Source of the DNA: Alitta virens
Taxonomy: Eukaryota > Annelida > Polychaeta > Phyllodocida > Nereididae
Assembly: GCA_932294295.1 (NCBI GenBank)
Contig: OW028580.1
Location: 30,264,136-30,328,135, forward strand
Direction: 5' to 3'
DNA length: 64,000 bases
This document shows positions 12,301-24,415 of the stretch, one piece after another. Under the pieces are notes generated by a model that saw only the letters and a list, made by a program, of their open reading frames with translations, was not told the origin of the DNA and made no database searches. The stretch's first letter is position 1, and each line of letters starts with the position of its first letter. The position numbers and the translations under genes were made by a program.

Positions 12301-13943
12301 TGGATCCATCTAGGACGTTCGTTACAAAATCCAAGTCCTTGATAAAATAATAATAATAAAAGAAATAAATTTAGATTAAAAAAAGCACTAGATAAGCTCT
12401 ATCAAGATTTCTTTGCTGATATCTTCAGTATTTGTATGTATATATATACGAAACACTGGGGTTTTTTTTGGGTTTTGCAAAAGGGAGACCCTTATCTATC
12501 TGAATTTGAAAAGAAGGAGACTGACGAAAAGCTGTTACCTGCCTGCAGGGCTGCAGAGGGTGCGAAGAGACCAATGCCAGTGGCGAATATCTAATTTGAA
12601 GACATGCCATTAGATATATTACATTCATTCAAGTAATTTCTACGTCTATACCATGGAATAGGTCAAGGCTGATCACAATCTTTTGTGAAAAAAGCAAAAG
12701 ATAAACATAGTATTGCAAAATGCAACATACTGAACACATGTGACCTTCAGTGTGATAAAGGGTGATAACGTGTACTTGGATATTATAATTTTCTAAACAA
12801 ATAATTTCCTATTATCTTTTTTTTTTTAGAGAGATATCTTATTAGTTCATTCCCACAAATGTCAGAATGCATGAATAACACAGGATTGGTACAGACCGAG
12901 TTAACAAGTGTAATAAAAGTTCCAGTCAACCGAGTCACTTTGGAATTGAATCGCATTTCGAAGTACTGCAAAGAGACACCACAAATCATTAAGGAGTTAG
13001 AAGGTATACTTGTGGAACACTGTGCTAGACACTTCAGAAGCATGAAAATGCCTACCTCGAAGGAACTGGTCACTTTCAAGGGGTAGAGGACCGGAAGAAA
13101 GAGGAAAGCTCCGTAGGTACACCCCAAAATAGCAGCAATGATGTACATGGAGAGCTGTGTTCCGAAGGCATACATCTCAGCGGGGGTGCCCAGTATACCC
13201 TGAGCACTGATGAAACTGACCAGCATGGAAATGGCAACTGGCAGCACCTACAAGACAGCAGCAAAAACAGTATACTTGCATGTATATATTGTTCTAGAGA
13301 AGCTTACTCTAAAAAATCTTTCATTAAGGTGTTACACACCTCTATAGTTTCGTAATGTGACCATAGGAAAGCTTTGGGGGTTATGAACAAGGAAAATCCC
13401 TTTTGTATCTATTGGTTCCTTCGGGATTCCTTTACTTTTATCTCAATATCATGCCATTTGATTAGCATATATTATAAATATCATTTCAAATGTAGCTCTG
13501 TGCTTTCAAAAAAAATATGTCTCTAAATTATTCATGTTTTATTTTATTTTTATTTTTTGACAAGGATCTCAACTGAATGGATTGGAAGGGGATCTTCTGA
13601 AATCATGGGTGGCACCTCAGTAGCGATATATATTTATCTTGGAGGTGTCACACTTATTACATGTACAATATATATGTCATGTTCATGCACCATGTGTGTC
13701 GTAAAGATATCTGTACAACTAAATGCATATATATGTGATATGAATAAAATGATTCTGAGTTCTGAGAAGCAGAACACTTACCTTCAGTTGGCGATTGCCT
13801 GTCAGGTATTCACCCGTTGTCTTCTGGCGGTCACCGGTCAGTGCAAAGTAGACACCAATGCCCAGGGAGACTACGATGGTGAAAATGAAGACCACATAGT
13901 CCACAGGGTGAAAGGTCTTGGTGGCAGCAGTCAGAATTGCCAT
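6321..13943 (-). CDS. Transporter A: SLC5A8/SLC5A6-like sodium-coupled solute symporter
   Basis: Seventeen exons on the minus strand: 13943-13782, 13247-13056, 12965-12897, 12590-12539, 11961-11894, 11648-11568, 11382-11309, 11204-11067, 10874-10653, 10414-10302, 9891-9821, 8834-8748, 8274-8197, 7065-6935, 6836-6736, 6639-6494, 6416-6321. All introns are GT-AG and all phases agree, giving 1,881 nt (626 residues plus stop), the usual SLC5 length. It begins MAILTA, followed by HPVDYVVF. Family landmarks are SAQGILGTPAEMYAFG, the GGMKAVIWTDVFQ block, TTFWSIVGMM, AVQRYC, LPYFVLDV, GLFVACLYSGAL and LGPVIGLFF. It should be a plasma-membrane Na+ symporter with about 13 helices. Substrate (monocarboxylate, vitamin or iodide-like) cannot be read from sequence. 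The loop encoded by exon 14 has sequons NAT and NVT. The cytosolic tail has an acidic run (NSDEEDEEE) and ends ESTI, resembling a PDZ ligand. The exon 3 donor (TCG|GTCTGT) is weak. It is a tandem paralogue of the gene at 28140-34342. Confidence 0.93.
7324..7588. mobile_element. Small inverted-repeat element in an intron of gene A
   Basis: The ends CATGGCCAATTGTGC and GCACATTTGGCCATG form imperfect inverted repeats about 40 bp long. The arms hold several copies of CCATGCGTTT and its complement. It lies in the intron 7066-8196, the one intron that gene B lacks. It is non-coding and the superfamily is unclear. Confidence 0.5.
8385..8645. mobile_element. MITE-like repeat with AGTTAACTAACA motifs, copy 1
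   Basis: It shares an AGTTAACTAAC[AT]... motif and the internal sequences TGCCTAATGGAGTATAAG and GTGCAAACTG with an inverted relative at 36784-37022. Both copies end near GTTGGTTATAT or its complement. It lies in the intron between exons 13 and 12 of gene A and has no coding capacity. Confidence 0.55.
9064..9300 (-). repeat. Probable LINE-type 3' tail (minus orientation)
   Basis: On the minus strand the sequence runs GAATAAAATTTACC and ends in a short (CTTA)n repeat at 9066-9078. This is the layout of a truncated retroposon 3' end. No reverse transcriptase coding is recognisable in the 230 bp upstream. Confidence 0.35.
9622..9792. mobile_element. Short inverted-repeat element in gene A intron
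   Basis: The 171-bp segment is bounded by AAATGGGGAGAAAAAGTA and its complement TACTTTTTCTCCCCATTT. Internal sequences (GATGACATCATA, GTGACGTCATC) are partly palindromic. Flanks are TTA on the left and TAC on the right, so the duplication is uncertain. It lies in the intron between exons 12 and 11 of gene A. Confidence 0.55.
9898..10200 (+). repeat. Dispersed repeat R2, first copy (fills an intron of gene A)
   Basis: The segment matches 14470-14780 in reverse complement and 57585-57785 directly. Shared strings include AGTGCATTTTAATGTATATT and TGCTGAATTCAGGGCTGCTC. It makes up most of the 410-bp intron 9892-10301, starting only a few bases from the acceptor of exon 11. The reading frame open across it is not conserved in the other copies. 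Confidence 0.75.
12020..12205. mobile_element. Inverted-repeat element around CAGCCATGTTGGCA
   Basis: Bases 12031-12075 and 12155-12200 are inverted repeats: GCAGCCATGTTGGCA, TTGCTTCATTGA and their complements. Between them lie GTGACGTCATC and related partial palindromes. It is a non-coding MITE-like hairpin in the intron between exons 5 and 4 of gene A. Confidence 0.55.
13622..13766. repeat. Dispersed repeat R1, second copy (intron 1 of gene A)
   Basis: It is the reverse complement of 1051-1183. It ends about 15 bp inside intron 1, next to the exon 1 donor at 13781. No coding potential. Confidence 0.7.
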
Positions 13944-16900
13944 GGCTAATCCCTAACCAGATAGTATGTCAGAGGGAGTAAAATATTCCCAGAGTATCCA
14001 CATAAAGAGATTCTTAGACTGAATGTACTGACATCTTAATTTTGATAAAGGAAGACCCCAGAGATAACTTATCATTCTCCTGTAGCATTGAACATGGCCA
14101 TCTATTGAATATTTACAAACGGAGATAATAATTATCAGGAAAACAAATAGCACTGACTACAATCTCGAGTCTTTTGAACCCAGAGGTTTTTTGAGGTGAA
14201 TTCATTGAGATGTTATGGTGTTGCAATTACAAAATGCTGTTACTGCTGATTCAATCAAACTGACTACACGGAGTCCAAGCAACCCACCACCACCACCACA
14301 ACTGACCATGTGACGTATGCAAGTGGGCAGTCTTGCTGCAAAACCTTCTGATCCACATATAAATTCTCAGACCCACCCTGGAATCAACAATTATTGGAAA
14401 ACAGCAAACTCAGGGATTGGCCAGAGCTTCTTGTAACAGCATGACATCACATGAACACTTCCATATGGCAGCCCTGAGTTCAGCAAGACATGAGTCCTTC
14501 CTCTCCTCTTATTACTCATTTTGCTTTTCAGACATAGAAGATAATCACTGACTTATTCAATAAATATAACTTTCTCAGAAAAATAACAAAAATCCACTGA
14601 ATGATAAGGTGTCAAATATACATTAAAATGCATTAATTAAAAAAACTGCTTCTAGGATGCACTTTGCTTCAGCTAATCACAGCCTAGGGCGGGAACTTTT
14701 CAGCCAATAGAATTGCAGTATTCTGTCATAGCCACCTGGTGGAAATACAGAAAACCTTCCGTGAAAATCCACTATTGAATGCTCTATAATACACCTGCTC
14801 CAACTGCCATTTGGTCAAATGCGATACTAATTATAATGGGGCTAAGATGACCCTCAGTTGGTCCTTCTTGAGATCTTTTTTTCCCCTAATTGGGGAATAA
14901 TGAAGCACACCTATAGCGGAAGTTATATGACAATGCCCAGGAATAAAATACTTATGTCAGTTTGTTTTTGCTCAGCTGTACAGATTATACTAATTAAGGT
15001 AAATCTAATCTGGACCTCTGATAAACTGGAGTATCTTAAAGAAATTTTGTTGCAGACTCCGGGTAATTATCCAAAATGACGTCACAATGTAACTGTTGGC
15101 CTTTTGAGATTTTCGATTCACGTTTTACCATGCAAAGATGCAACAAATCAAAATGTTTTACGGAAAATATAAGCAGAGATGCTTGACTATGCATTGGAAA
15201 CGGTGGCAATTATGATTTCCAGTTGGTCATACATACAATGTCATAAATGCATGGCTATTGTCTCTCTACTTAATGAACCTTTCAGACATGTTGACGCTCT
15301 AGGATGACTGATTATTAGTCAGCTTTAGTGGTCTGACAATTTAGTCAACCATAGTCAATGACATTTATGCCATTTGCTGCAATCAAAAACTTTGTCAAAA
15401 TTTTATGACTTCAAATCATAGTCAAAATATTTTCAGTGATGTTTGACAAACTATATTGCCCATTGAGATCGAATTATTATAACAAGATAAACTCCAGTGG
15501 CAACATCACCGCACTGCCTTCTAATTGTGGACATTTTATTTCAAAATGCTAAAATAACATCACAGTTGCCCGTTGTGGTGATAGCTTAAAGTTAATTGTT
15601 GGTGATAGCTTTAAGTTAATTGTGATGCGAGACTGTAGACATAGGGGAAGTCAGGAAAAGATGGGCTTCGACACCATGTGTTGTTTCCTTGAACTACAGC
15701 TTCATTGGAAAGTCTCGTTTTACTGTAGTTTTACTATAGTTTTAATGGTTTCAAGCAATATGTAAAGAAATATTTCCTCAATATGTACAGTGAATTTTGC
15801 ACACTTAGGAATTGTTATATCTGTCACTGAAGTGAAACATCAGAAAGCCTAAATGATATGATATTACAGGGATGGCTTTTTCTCGACTGCGTCCGCATCC
15901 TCATTCTTCTCATTTTTTCTTAGGGCAACCTTAAAATCCCATACTGTATGACTTACAATATTCAATAAAAACAGATCAAGATGTTGATGAACAAAAAAAA
16001 TTCCAGCTGATTTCAGAAAATGTCATTTTTATGAAAAGTTGCAGTGTCTGAACTATGCACTTTGATGCAGCGCCTTGTCGCATTCGTGATACATGTTATA
16101 GAGCTTTCAATCCAACTGACTACATCCATACATACATTTATGGACGTGTTGATGTCATGCCATGCTGTTCTAAGAAGCTCTGGCCAATCCCTAATTAAGC
16201 TTGTTGCTTCCCTAAATAATTGTTGATACTAGGGAGGGTCTCCAAAATTAAATAGAGACCAATAGGTATTGCAGCAAGTCTGAACATTTTAATTTAGTGC
16301 CCCCCACGCCACCCAGTGCCTGCTTTTAGCTCACACTTGCATACGTCACATGGCCAGTTCTGGTGGGTTTCTTGGACTGTATGTAGTCAGTTTCAGTGAA
16401 TAAGCAGTAACACTCTAAAAACAGGTGCTTGAAAACCAACACTAAAATAAACACTTTTTTGTTACACTTTGTGAACGTGTTGAAATGTTTAAGACTATTA
16501 AAATAAACATGTTGAGGTGTCGATGAAAATAAGCACTAAAACTGTAATCTAAAACGTGTCTAACAACACATGTCAGTCTTCCACTGTGCAGGCCATCTTT
16601 AACGAATGTATGGCAATTGAAGCCTCTTTCAAGCATCTACTGGTATGGAACATTGGCAACCTGAAATCCTACTTCACAGTTGAAAACAATTAAATGTGAA
16701 AAAACAAGAAAATTTGGTGGAAATTGTTTTAAATATATAAAACATAGATTACTAGGATCATCTGTTAGAGGTAAACAGCCTCGTTTGCTTTACACCCACA
16801 GGCCATCAGTTGCCATCTGCATTGTCACTGATGTTGATATACTCTAAACATATATATATATATAGATTGCTTGAATGAACTATCAAATACTAATTGAGTA

Positions 16901-17255
16901 AATATTTGTAGTTTAACCAATAGTTATTGAAGTTTTTCATTATATTTCAATGTAGCGCTGTATTTGAAATTCAATATTAAAACTTCACAAGTGGGTATGT
17001 CAAGAATACAAGAATAAGGTCATGTTCATTGTCATGCAATGGAGGCTGAGTTGATTAGATGCTTTCCTGGGTACTAGTCCTTTTTGGGAAATGCATCAGA
17101 AAGTTATCACACGAGGTCGATAATGTAAAACTCCAGCAATTTTTTTTTATTATTGCCTGGTTAAACAAGCAGGAAAGGTCCTATCTGCCTCAAAAGTTAT
17201 TTTTAATATTGTATGTTGTATACCAGAACAATATATTGTATATTATATTAACATA
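13944..17255. other. 5' flank of gene A and intergenic AT-rich DNA
   Basis: The upstream side of transporter gene A contains a copy of repeat R2 at 14470-14780. No TATA box or CpG-rich promoter stands out near 13950-14300. A CCACCACCACCACCA tract lies at 14284-14299. No exons were recognised. Confidence 0.5.
14470..14780 (-). repeat. Dispersed repeat R2, second copy
   Basis: The reverse complement of this stretch aligns by eye with 9898-10200 along most of its length, including GCAATTCTATTGGCTGAAAA and the GGGCTGC end. It lies about 500 bp upstream of the gene A start codon. Confidence 0.7.
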
Positions 17256-18096
17256 CAGTGGGTTTCAAAAGTATTCATGCCTCCTGGAGTTTGCGGGCAA
17301 ATATGTCAGCCATAATTCTGTACAGGACAACAATCGTACATTCAATCATCACTAATTTTTTTTAGGTGATAATTAACAATATTTTGTAAATATTCAAGCC
17401 ACTCTACAACTGTTATGTAATTTTATAAAACTTGTCCACATATGAACTCATATATATTAGAGTAGGGGCATGAAATAGTAAATATTTTCATTGTTGCACT
17501 AGAAAATATTTTATGAGGGACTTTAAGAGCAATAAATTGGTAAAATATATAGAAATTACATCTTATTTTTCGAAAGCCAATCTTTAGTTCTTTTACTTCA
17601 AAATTACATTGTTTATTAACTGGTCAATGAGCAACAAAAAGTTAAAGTTTCCAAACAGACACCCAAATATTGATATTTAATCAAAATGAAATGTAAAATA
17701 TAGCATTTTCATGAAATTACATCAAAGCGAAGGGCCGCTTTAATTTTAAAAGTGCCAGTGGTATTGCAATTAATCTTTGCCACTAACCAGCTGATGACTA
17801 GAAACTAACATTTGGATAAAAAGAAATCCAGATTAACAGTTTGACATTCAATTCAATTCAAATTTTTATTTCACAAAATAGGTAGGATGTTGACCATGAT
17901 GCGCCCTACCCATATAAGGGCATGTATGTTAGTTCACACAAACACAGTTTATGTAACATTACATAAGTCGCAAAGTGGCTTCAAAATTTTGAAAATATGT
18001 TAAATTATTACATGTGCAATTTTTGTCCTGTGTAGAATTATAGTTGACATATTCACATGCAAACTCCAGGGGAATGAATACTTTTGCAACCCACTG
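17256..18096. mobile_element. Tc1/mariner-type non-autonomous element
   Basis: The 841-bp element is flanked by TA on both sides (17254-17255 and 18097-18098). The ends CAGTGGGTTTCAAAAGTATT and AATACTTTTGCAACCCACTG start inverted repeats of at least 75 bp, reaching TTTGCGGGCAAATATGTC and its counterpart. CAGTGGG with a TA duplication is typical of Tc1/mariner relatives. No transposase frame is present. A retroposon-like tail (ATTCAATTCAATTCAAATTT at 17847-17867, followed by a TTTATTTCAC stretch) lies inside, so a second insertion may be nested. Confidence 0.8.
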
Positions 18097-20214
18097 TATA
18101 TCAATTATCATGCTAAATAGTTACCTCTAGGAACAGCACCAGATTAACTGTTCAATGATTCCTGTTGAAAGAGTGAATATCAGCATTCAATGAATTGAAC
18201 AATATAAATGCAGATAGATGTTCTTGCATTTGCAGTTATATGATCCGCACTTGATTTACCATGGTATTAGCATGTGTATCTACTTAGATTGTTACCTTGC
18301 AATTTCACCACATATATTCAATAAAATCTTGTCTTGTCATGTTGCACCACCCTTTTCCCCCATGTCTGATGGGTTCAGGTTGTAGAAGTCTTCCATAATC
18401 TGAAACAGTTATTAAATGCTTTATATGATAACATTAGACACCTTTCTTTCAGCAAAGACTGAAAATCATTGCTATGTTCCTGTTCTTCCTAAACTGACAC
18501 CCTTCAAATCAGCTAACATATTACAAAATGGATAATAGCTTGTATGTAGAGCATTTAGGGCATGGCTTGATAACTCTAATAATACCAAAAAACAGCATAA
18601 TGTTAATTGGGGGATAAAAAATGAATTTTTATTAAAATGATAGGGTGACCATGCTACGAAATTTTAAAGGATGTTAAAGTAAAGTTTAAGTGATAGAATA
18701 CAGATAGTTTATCAACACATTTCATTAGTGCAGGACTGCAGGTACTGTATAATATCCGACACATGGATGGTTGGGAAAATAGGATTCGTTCACACTTTTT
18801 GCTCAGTATGAAAATTTCGAGCAACACTATTGCATAGACACGCCTAGCTGTGCCTTTTGATAGTCTCATTGACATGTTTCAGTGATATATATTTTACAAA
18901 ATCAGGAAAGTATGTTAAAGTTTTTTTCGTTTCTGGATCAGAAAGCTGACATTACATGCTTAAAACTTGTCATAATATGACATTGTCTAAAATAGTGTAG
19001 TTGTGCCGTTTGGGGGTTTATGGCCATAAATAATATGGAATTATCGGAATGAGGAAAAAATTTGAAAAATAGATAGTTTCTCAAACCTCTACCTCTCAAT
19101 TAAGTACTATTATATTTACATACATTAAATTTGGCTGTAAAATGTCTAAATAATAGTGCTTTCAATTTCAAATTTGACATTTATTTTGCACTTTTTTTTA
19201 TAATAATGGAAATATAAAAGTGTTGCTGAAAAATGTGTTGTATGCTTGCAATTATATCCATAACAAGAAAATTATAATAAAAGAAAGAAAAAAAATATAG
19301 ATATCTGGCAATGTGTAAACAGCAAAGAAATGGGAGTGTTTATTTGTCCAGTATGAAATGGAATGAATGCAAATACATGAAAATACATGAAAATACATGA
19401 TAATTTATAAGAAAGGGAAGGATAACAGAGTAAAGCCCTCTTTAAAAAGAGACCTGTACCAGACTTGTGTTATGATAGTCGATAGTAGATATTAATGACA
19501 TGTAAACATATTATTAATAAAAAAAATTATAAAAAATTCCCTGGATATAAGCAGACAAACGAAGCAAGAAGCTTAACTTTTCTGTTATAATGGCCTGTAA
19601 GCTCAATATTATAGTATATATATAGACCAAGTGGTCAATAGCCTTAAAACAATGCTGTTTCGCTTGTACTACTGCAGTACAATTCCATGGTTACCAGTTC
19701 AATTATGACTAAAACTTTAATTTATGAACTTTGGAAGTAGTAACCAAGGACTTTATCCAAAATCAGCTAAAACTATGGCCACTGTAGAGCTCACTTGTGT
19801 GAATTACCATGATTTCGTAATCGTCAGGATAATAGAAATTTGGACAAATATCTTTTCTTCATCTGACATTATTTACACAATACAATTAAATAATACATGC
19901 AGTCTTAAGATTTGTGTTTCGTATCTTGCAAAGAGATTCATCAATGTTTTTCAATTTTCACCAAGCAAACTGTTATAACATTTATGTATGTTGCAGATCC
20001 CAATCTCCTATCAGTAATGGACCTAATTTTTGTCACAGAACTGAGAACCTGTTCGTTATATATATCTGGCATTGTTAAAGTCCATATCAGTCATAGTTAA
20101 TCAAAAATTGGAGAATTAACGTGTTTATGGTAAAATTTATAACTTTATTGTCATATTCTTTGAATATACCTAAATAGTTGGCAAATGTGAACATATCCCT
20201 TGCCAACTATCTGT
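18097..20214. other. Intergenic AT-rich DNA, no gene seen
   Basis: No exon or RNA gene was recognised. Bases 19300-19400 resemble 44970-45060 (ATATCTGGCAATGTGT, GGGAGTG, GAATGCAAATACATGA), a minor dispersed repeat. AAATACATGA repeats in tandem at 19372-19401. Confidence 0.5.
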
Positions 20215-21434
20215 AGAAGTTTGAAGTTTGAAGTTTTTTATTTTTTCTTGGTACAAAAAAACATACAAATACACATGTATAAATAGAACATACAATTACA
20301 TATAAATAATCAGGTACCAAGAAGGGCTGCAACAGAGTCTGTAGAAACTATATTAAGTTGCCCCCATAATTAAATTTTTATATAAATATTAATATTGACA
20401 CATATATTAGATAGTATAACATTTTTTTCCCAAATAACACTAAAAAAACACATCATGATAATATCATCATCAAATTATACACAAATTTTATCGTCTTACA
20501 AAACCAAGAATCATACCAGTTTTTGACATTTACAATAAAACAAACAAAGCAATTTACCACATTAATAACTAGTTGTCGTGATTTTTATATAATTTTTTGC
20601 AAATGTCTTTATGTTACCTATTTCTTTCAATTGATCAGTGAGATGAAGCCATAAATGTGGAGCTTGAGCTAAATAACATCTATTGTATTGAACTATAGTA
20701 TGGTGTGGTGCTCTCATATTATTTCTATTTCTTGTGTTATAGTCGTGATTAGCGATATCAAAAAGATTGGCAATTCTCAGAGGTAATGTTCCATTAATAA
20801 ACTTATAAGAAATTTTCAACAGGGACAATTTAATCAAATCTTGGACAACCAACATGTTTCCTTTCATATTATACTCCGATAATCTTGTTCTATTACTAAC
20901 ATTAAATATTAACCTAACTGATTTGTTCTGCTGTTTCCTAATTTTATTTAATTCTCCTAATTTCAACATTGGTCCCCAAACACTTAAGGCATATATTAAA
21001 TGGCTATGAACATTTGCAAAATATATCAATAATTTAGTACTTGATGGGAGGATATTTTTTGTCATGTTAAGGCTGTAATTCCCAGCAATCATTTTTGTCA
21101 ATACACTTTTTACTTGTAGGTTCCAATCTAATGCTTCATCTATTATTAATCCTAAAAATTTAATATCTTTCACCCTATCTATTGTTTTCCCACTAAGTTG
21201 AATAATTGCATTGTGATCAATTTCTTTTCTTTTTGGTTTAAATATAATATATTTTGACTTATCTAAATTGAGTGTCAAGGAATTACTAGCAAACCAATCA
21301 CCTAGTCGTTTTATTTCAGCATTTACTTTTTTATACAAGTATTTCAGATTATTCCCGGAAGCAAATATAGTCGTATCATCGGCAAATGTTATACAAGTGC
21401 AAAACTTTAGGCATTTTACTAAGTCATTTGCTAA
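20215..21434 (-). pseudogene. LINE reverse transcriptase, 3' half
   Basis: The minus-strand frame 21434-20562 continues the reverse transcriptase broken off at 24416. It starts at NDLVKCLKF, then has the catalytic FADDTTIFASG, the thumb-like LTLNLDKSKYIIF, IKFLGLIID and the C-terminal block PSSTKLLIYFANVHSHLIYALSVWG. A 3' UTR of about 350 bp follows, ending in short tandem AACTTC(A) units at 20218-20235. Its 5' part was pushed 3 kb away by the element at 21435-24412. This half itself has no internal stop. It resembles Jockey/CR1-like LINEs; the clade is uncertain. Confidence 0.85.
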
Positions 21435-24412
21435 AGCCACTGTCACACAAGCCGGTTTTGCCGTAGTGAACCCGTAGAGTGACGTAACGGTTATGTAACA
21501 GCTCTTTCCGCCGGTTTGGCGACACGTTCTGGCAGCAAAAAGGGGCGGGGTAGCACCCGCCGGGTTACCCGCCGGGTGCTACGGGTTACCCGCCGGCTGC
21601 CACGGGTTACCCGCCGGCTGTCACGGGTTACCCGCCAGCTTCCACGGGTGCCTCGGCGGGTTCTACGGGTGCCTCGGTGGGTTCTACGGGTGACTCGGCG
21701 GGTTCTACGGGTTACTCGGCGGGTTTTACGGGTTACTCGCTGAGTTGTAGGAGTAAGCCGGCGAGTAGTAGAAGTAACTTGCAGCTTCCAGGAGTATACT
21801 TTAAAAGGCTGCTGCTCCCCTAATATTAGTCCGATTTTCGTTAAATAGAACTAAATTGTCGTATAGTTTATACTGATTCCATACCTGTTTTCGGATCGAA
21901 AATATACCAAATATTAAGCGAGTTATTCGTCTGAGAAGGTAGCTAGGTTGGCGGAGGCAAACAGTGGTGCTCTCGCAGACGTCCGCGCTGGGACGTTATC
22001 AATGCTGAGCGCTTCTTTAAGAGGCTGCTGCTCCCCTAATATTAGTCCGATTTTCGTCAAATAAAACTGGATTGTAGTATAATTCATACTGACTCCATAG
22101 GTGTTTTCGGATCGAAAATAGACCAAATGTTAAGCGAGATATTCGTCTGAGAAGGCGGTTGTCTGGTGGCGGCTGCTGCTCCATTAATATTAATCCGATT
22201 TGCGTCAAATAAATATTGAATTATAGAGAAGTTCATACTTATTCCACACAGAATTTCAGATTGAAAATAGACCAAATATTAAGCGTGATATTCGTCTGAG
22301 AAGGCAGCAAGGTGCTCTGTGTATGTTCATGACTTGAATGGTGTGGTCAATATGTTTTACCATTATATATACATTGTTTGGATGAGCTTTATTACAATTA
22401 ATTTCTACTCATTCTGCCAACTGGCCAATGGGAAGGACTTTTCCTTTGGTTTTGTAAAGTCAATTAACCTATATATGTAATAGCAATCTGCCTTGACAAT
22501 TGCTATTAGCATTTTGAATAATACAAAGAATGGGGTAAGTCATGCTTTTTCATCATTGATCACAAGCATTAATTGAAATGCTGAATTTCAACTGATTCCT
22601 GTTTATTATGCATATTAAAGAGGGAGATTGTTTTGATCATGGATGGAACATGCAATATCAATTTTAATTCCAGTTGGATTATTTTCAGAAACAATAACAA
22701 CAACGAAATATTGATAATTTATATAAAATGAAATAAATATCTAAAATGATTACTCTAAACTAGAGTATATCTATCTATAGATAGTTGTTATAACTCCATA
22801 GACATCTTTATCAAGTCGGAATTTTATTGGCAACAAGCCAACAAACATTGTTTTATTTACGTTTTTTATTGATTACGAATCAATGAATTATTGATAGTAA
22901 CATATTATTATGTGAAGATCTTATAACCATCTGTCTATCTACATATCTACATATCTATACTCTATGAGGTATTACTAACTTTATTAACAAGAATATTCTT
23001 GTTAGTATACTCCATTAATTTTCCCCACCTTAACTATTATATAAATTCTACACATTTCCCTGAATAATTTAGTCTTTATTTGACGAAAATCGGATATGTA
23101 GATAGACAGATAGTTTAGAGAGACAGATAGATTTATATGCTTATTATATAATATAGAATATCTAGCTTAATATTTGGTCTATATAAGTACATAAAAGATA
23201 GCAAATAAAATCACAGATCAAATCACAAATACTAATTACAATATCAATATTAGATTTACATTTTACAAAAATATACACAAATACTGATCAAAATATCACA
23301 ATAAGATTCAAATCAACACCAAAATATAAGAATGTTCACATGTATAAAAAAAATACCAATATACAATTACATTGCAATAAAGCTAATCCAAACATTGTAT
23401 ATAAGATGGTCAAAACTATTTGACAGTACACTTTGAAAAGGCCAAAGAGAAAAGCATCAGTCCAGCACCCTTTGTACATCTTACATCATGGCAGTATATA
23501 ATAGATAAGGTGAGGAAAATTAATCAGGTATACTGGGCAAAAATGTAGATATTTAGTTTAGAGAGACAGATAGATTTATTTGCTTATTATATAATATAAA
23601 ATATCTCGCTTAATATTTGGTCTATTTTCGATCCGAAAACATGTATGGATGCAGTATAAACAATTTCACAATTCAGTCTTTATTTGACGAAAATCTGACT
23701 AATATTAAGGGAGCAGCAGCTTTTTAAAGAAGCGCTCTGCCTGCATTGATACAGTCCAGGCGCGGACGCTTCAGGGAGCACCACTGTTTGCCGCCTACCT
23801 GCCTTCTCAGACGTATATCTCGCTTAATATTTGGTCTATTTACGATCCGAAAACATGTAGGGAATCACTATGAAATATACTACAATTCAGTTTTATTTGA
23901 CGAAAATCGGACAAATATTAGAGGAGCAGCAATTTTTTAAAGTATATACAACCCTCCCTGCCTACGCTGACGCTGGTACTGGTTACCCGTGGAAGCCGCC
24001 AGGTCACCCGTGGAAGCCGCCGGGTCACCCGTGGAAGCCGCCGGGTCACCCGTAGAACCCCTCAACAAACCGCCGGTTTTATTACGGGTAACAGATAAAC
24101 CGCCGGCTCCCACGGCTCACCCGCCGGCTCCTACGGGTCACCCGCCGGCTCCCACGGGTCACCCGCCGGCTCCCACGGGTATTTTTCACCCGGGAGACTC
24201 CCGGGAGATTTCCACGCAAGCATGGCACAACCGGCTACCGGGGCCGGGTTTCCCGGCTTAGCCAAGGGTCCCACGGGTGCCTGCCGGGTATCCCCGGGTA
24301 TCCACGGGTGGCCATATTAGGGCCGCCGGCTTGGAGCCGGGTAGCGATTTCCGCAACTATTACGTAATACTACGGGTTCACTACGGCAAAACCGGCTCGT
24401 GTGACAGTGGCT
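21435..24412. mobile_element. Harbinger-like element, family 2 (AGCCACTGTCACAC ends)
   Basis: The 2,978-bp element has inverted ends that both begin AGCCACTGTCACAC and continue with GCCGGTTTTGCCGTAGTGAA. It is flanked by TAA (21432-21434) and TTA (24413-24415), one mismatch from a 3-bp duplication. GC-rich arrays of 21-bp units lie near both ends (about 21545-21640; 23980-24060 and 24105-24180). Inside, 21800-22320 holds three diverged copies of a segment around CGATTTTCGTCAAATA / TTTTCGGATCGAAAAT, and 23590-23950 holds the same sequence inverted. The AT-rich centre has no transposase. It is non-autonomous and inserted inside a LINE reverse transcriptase gene. Confidence 0.85.
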
Positions 24413-24415
24413 TTA

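Noticed and set aside
13557..13949. 130-residue plus-strand open frame opposite gene A exon 1
   Set aside because: It is the shadow of exon 1 and repeat R1 on the other strand.
21923..22275. Repeated short frames such as PSQTNISLNIWSIFDPKT in families 2 and 3
   Set aside because: The same peptide recurs because the DNA unit is tandemly repeated. There is no start context, splice support or longer protein.
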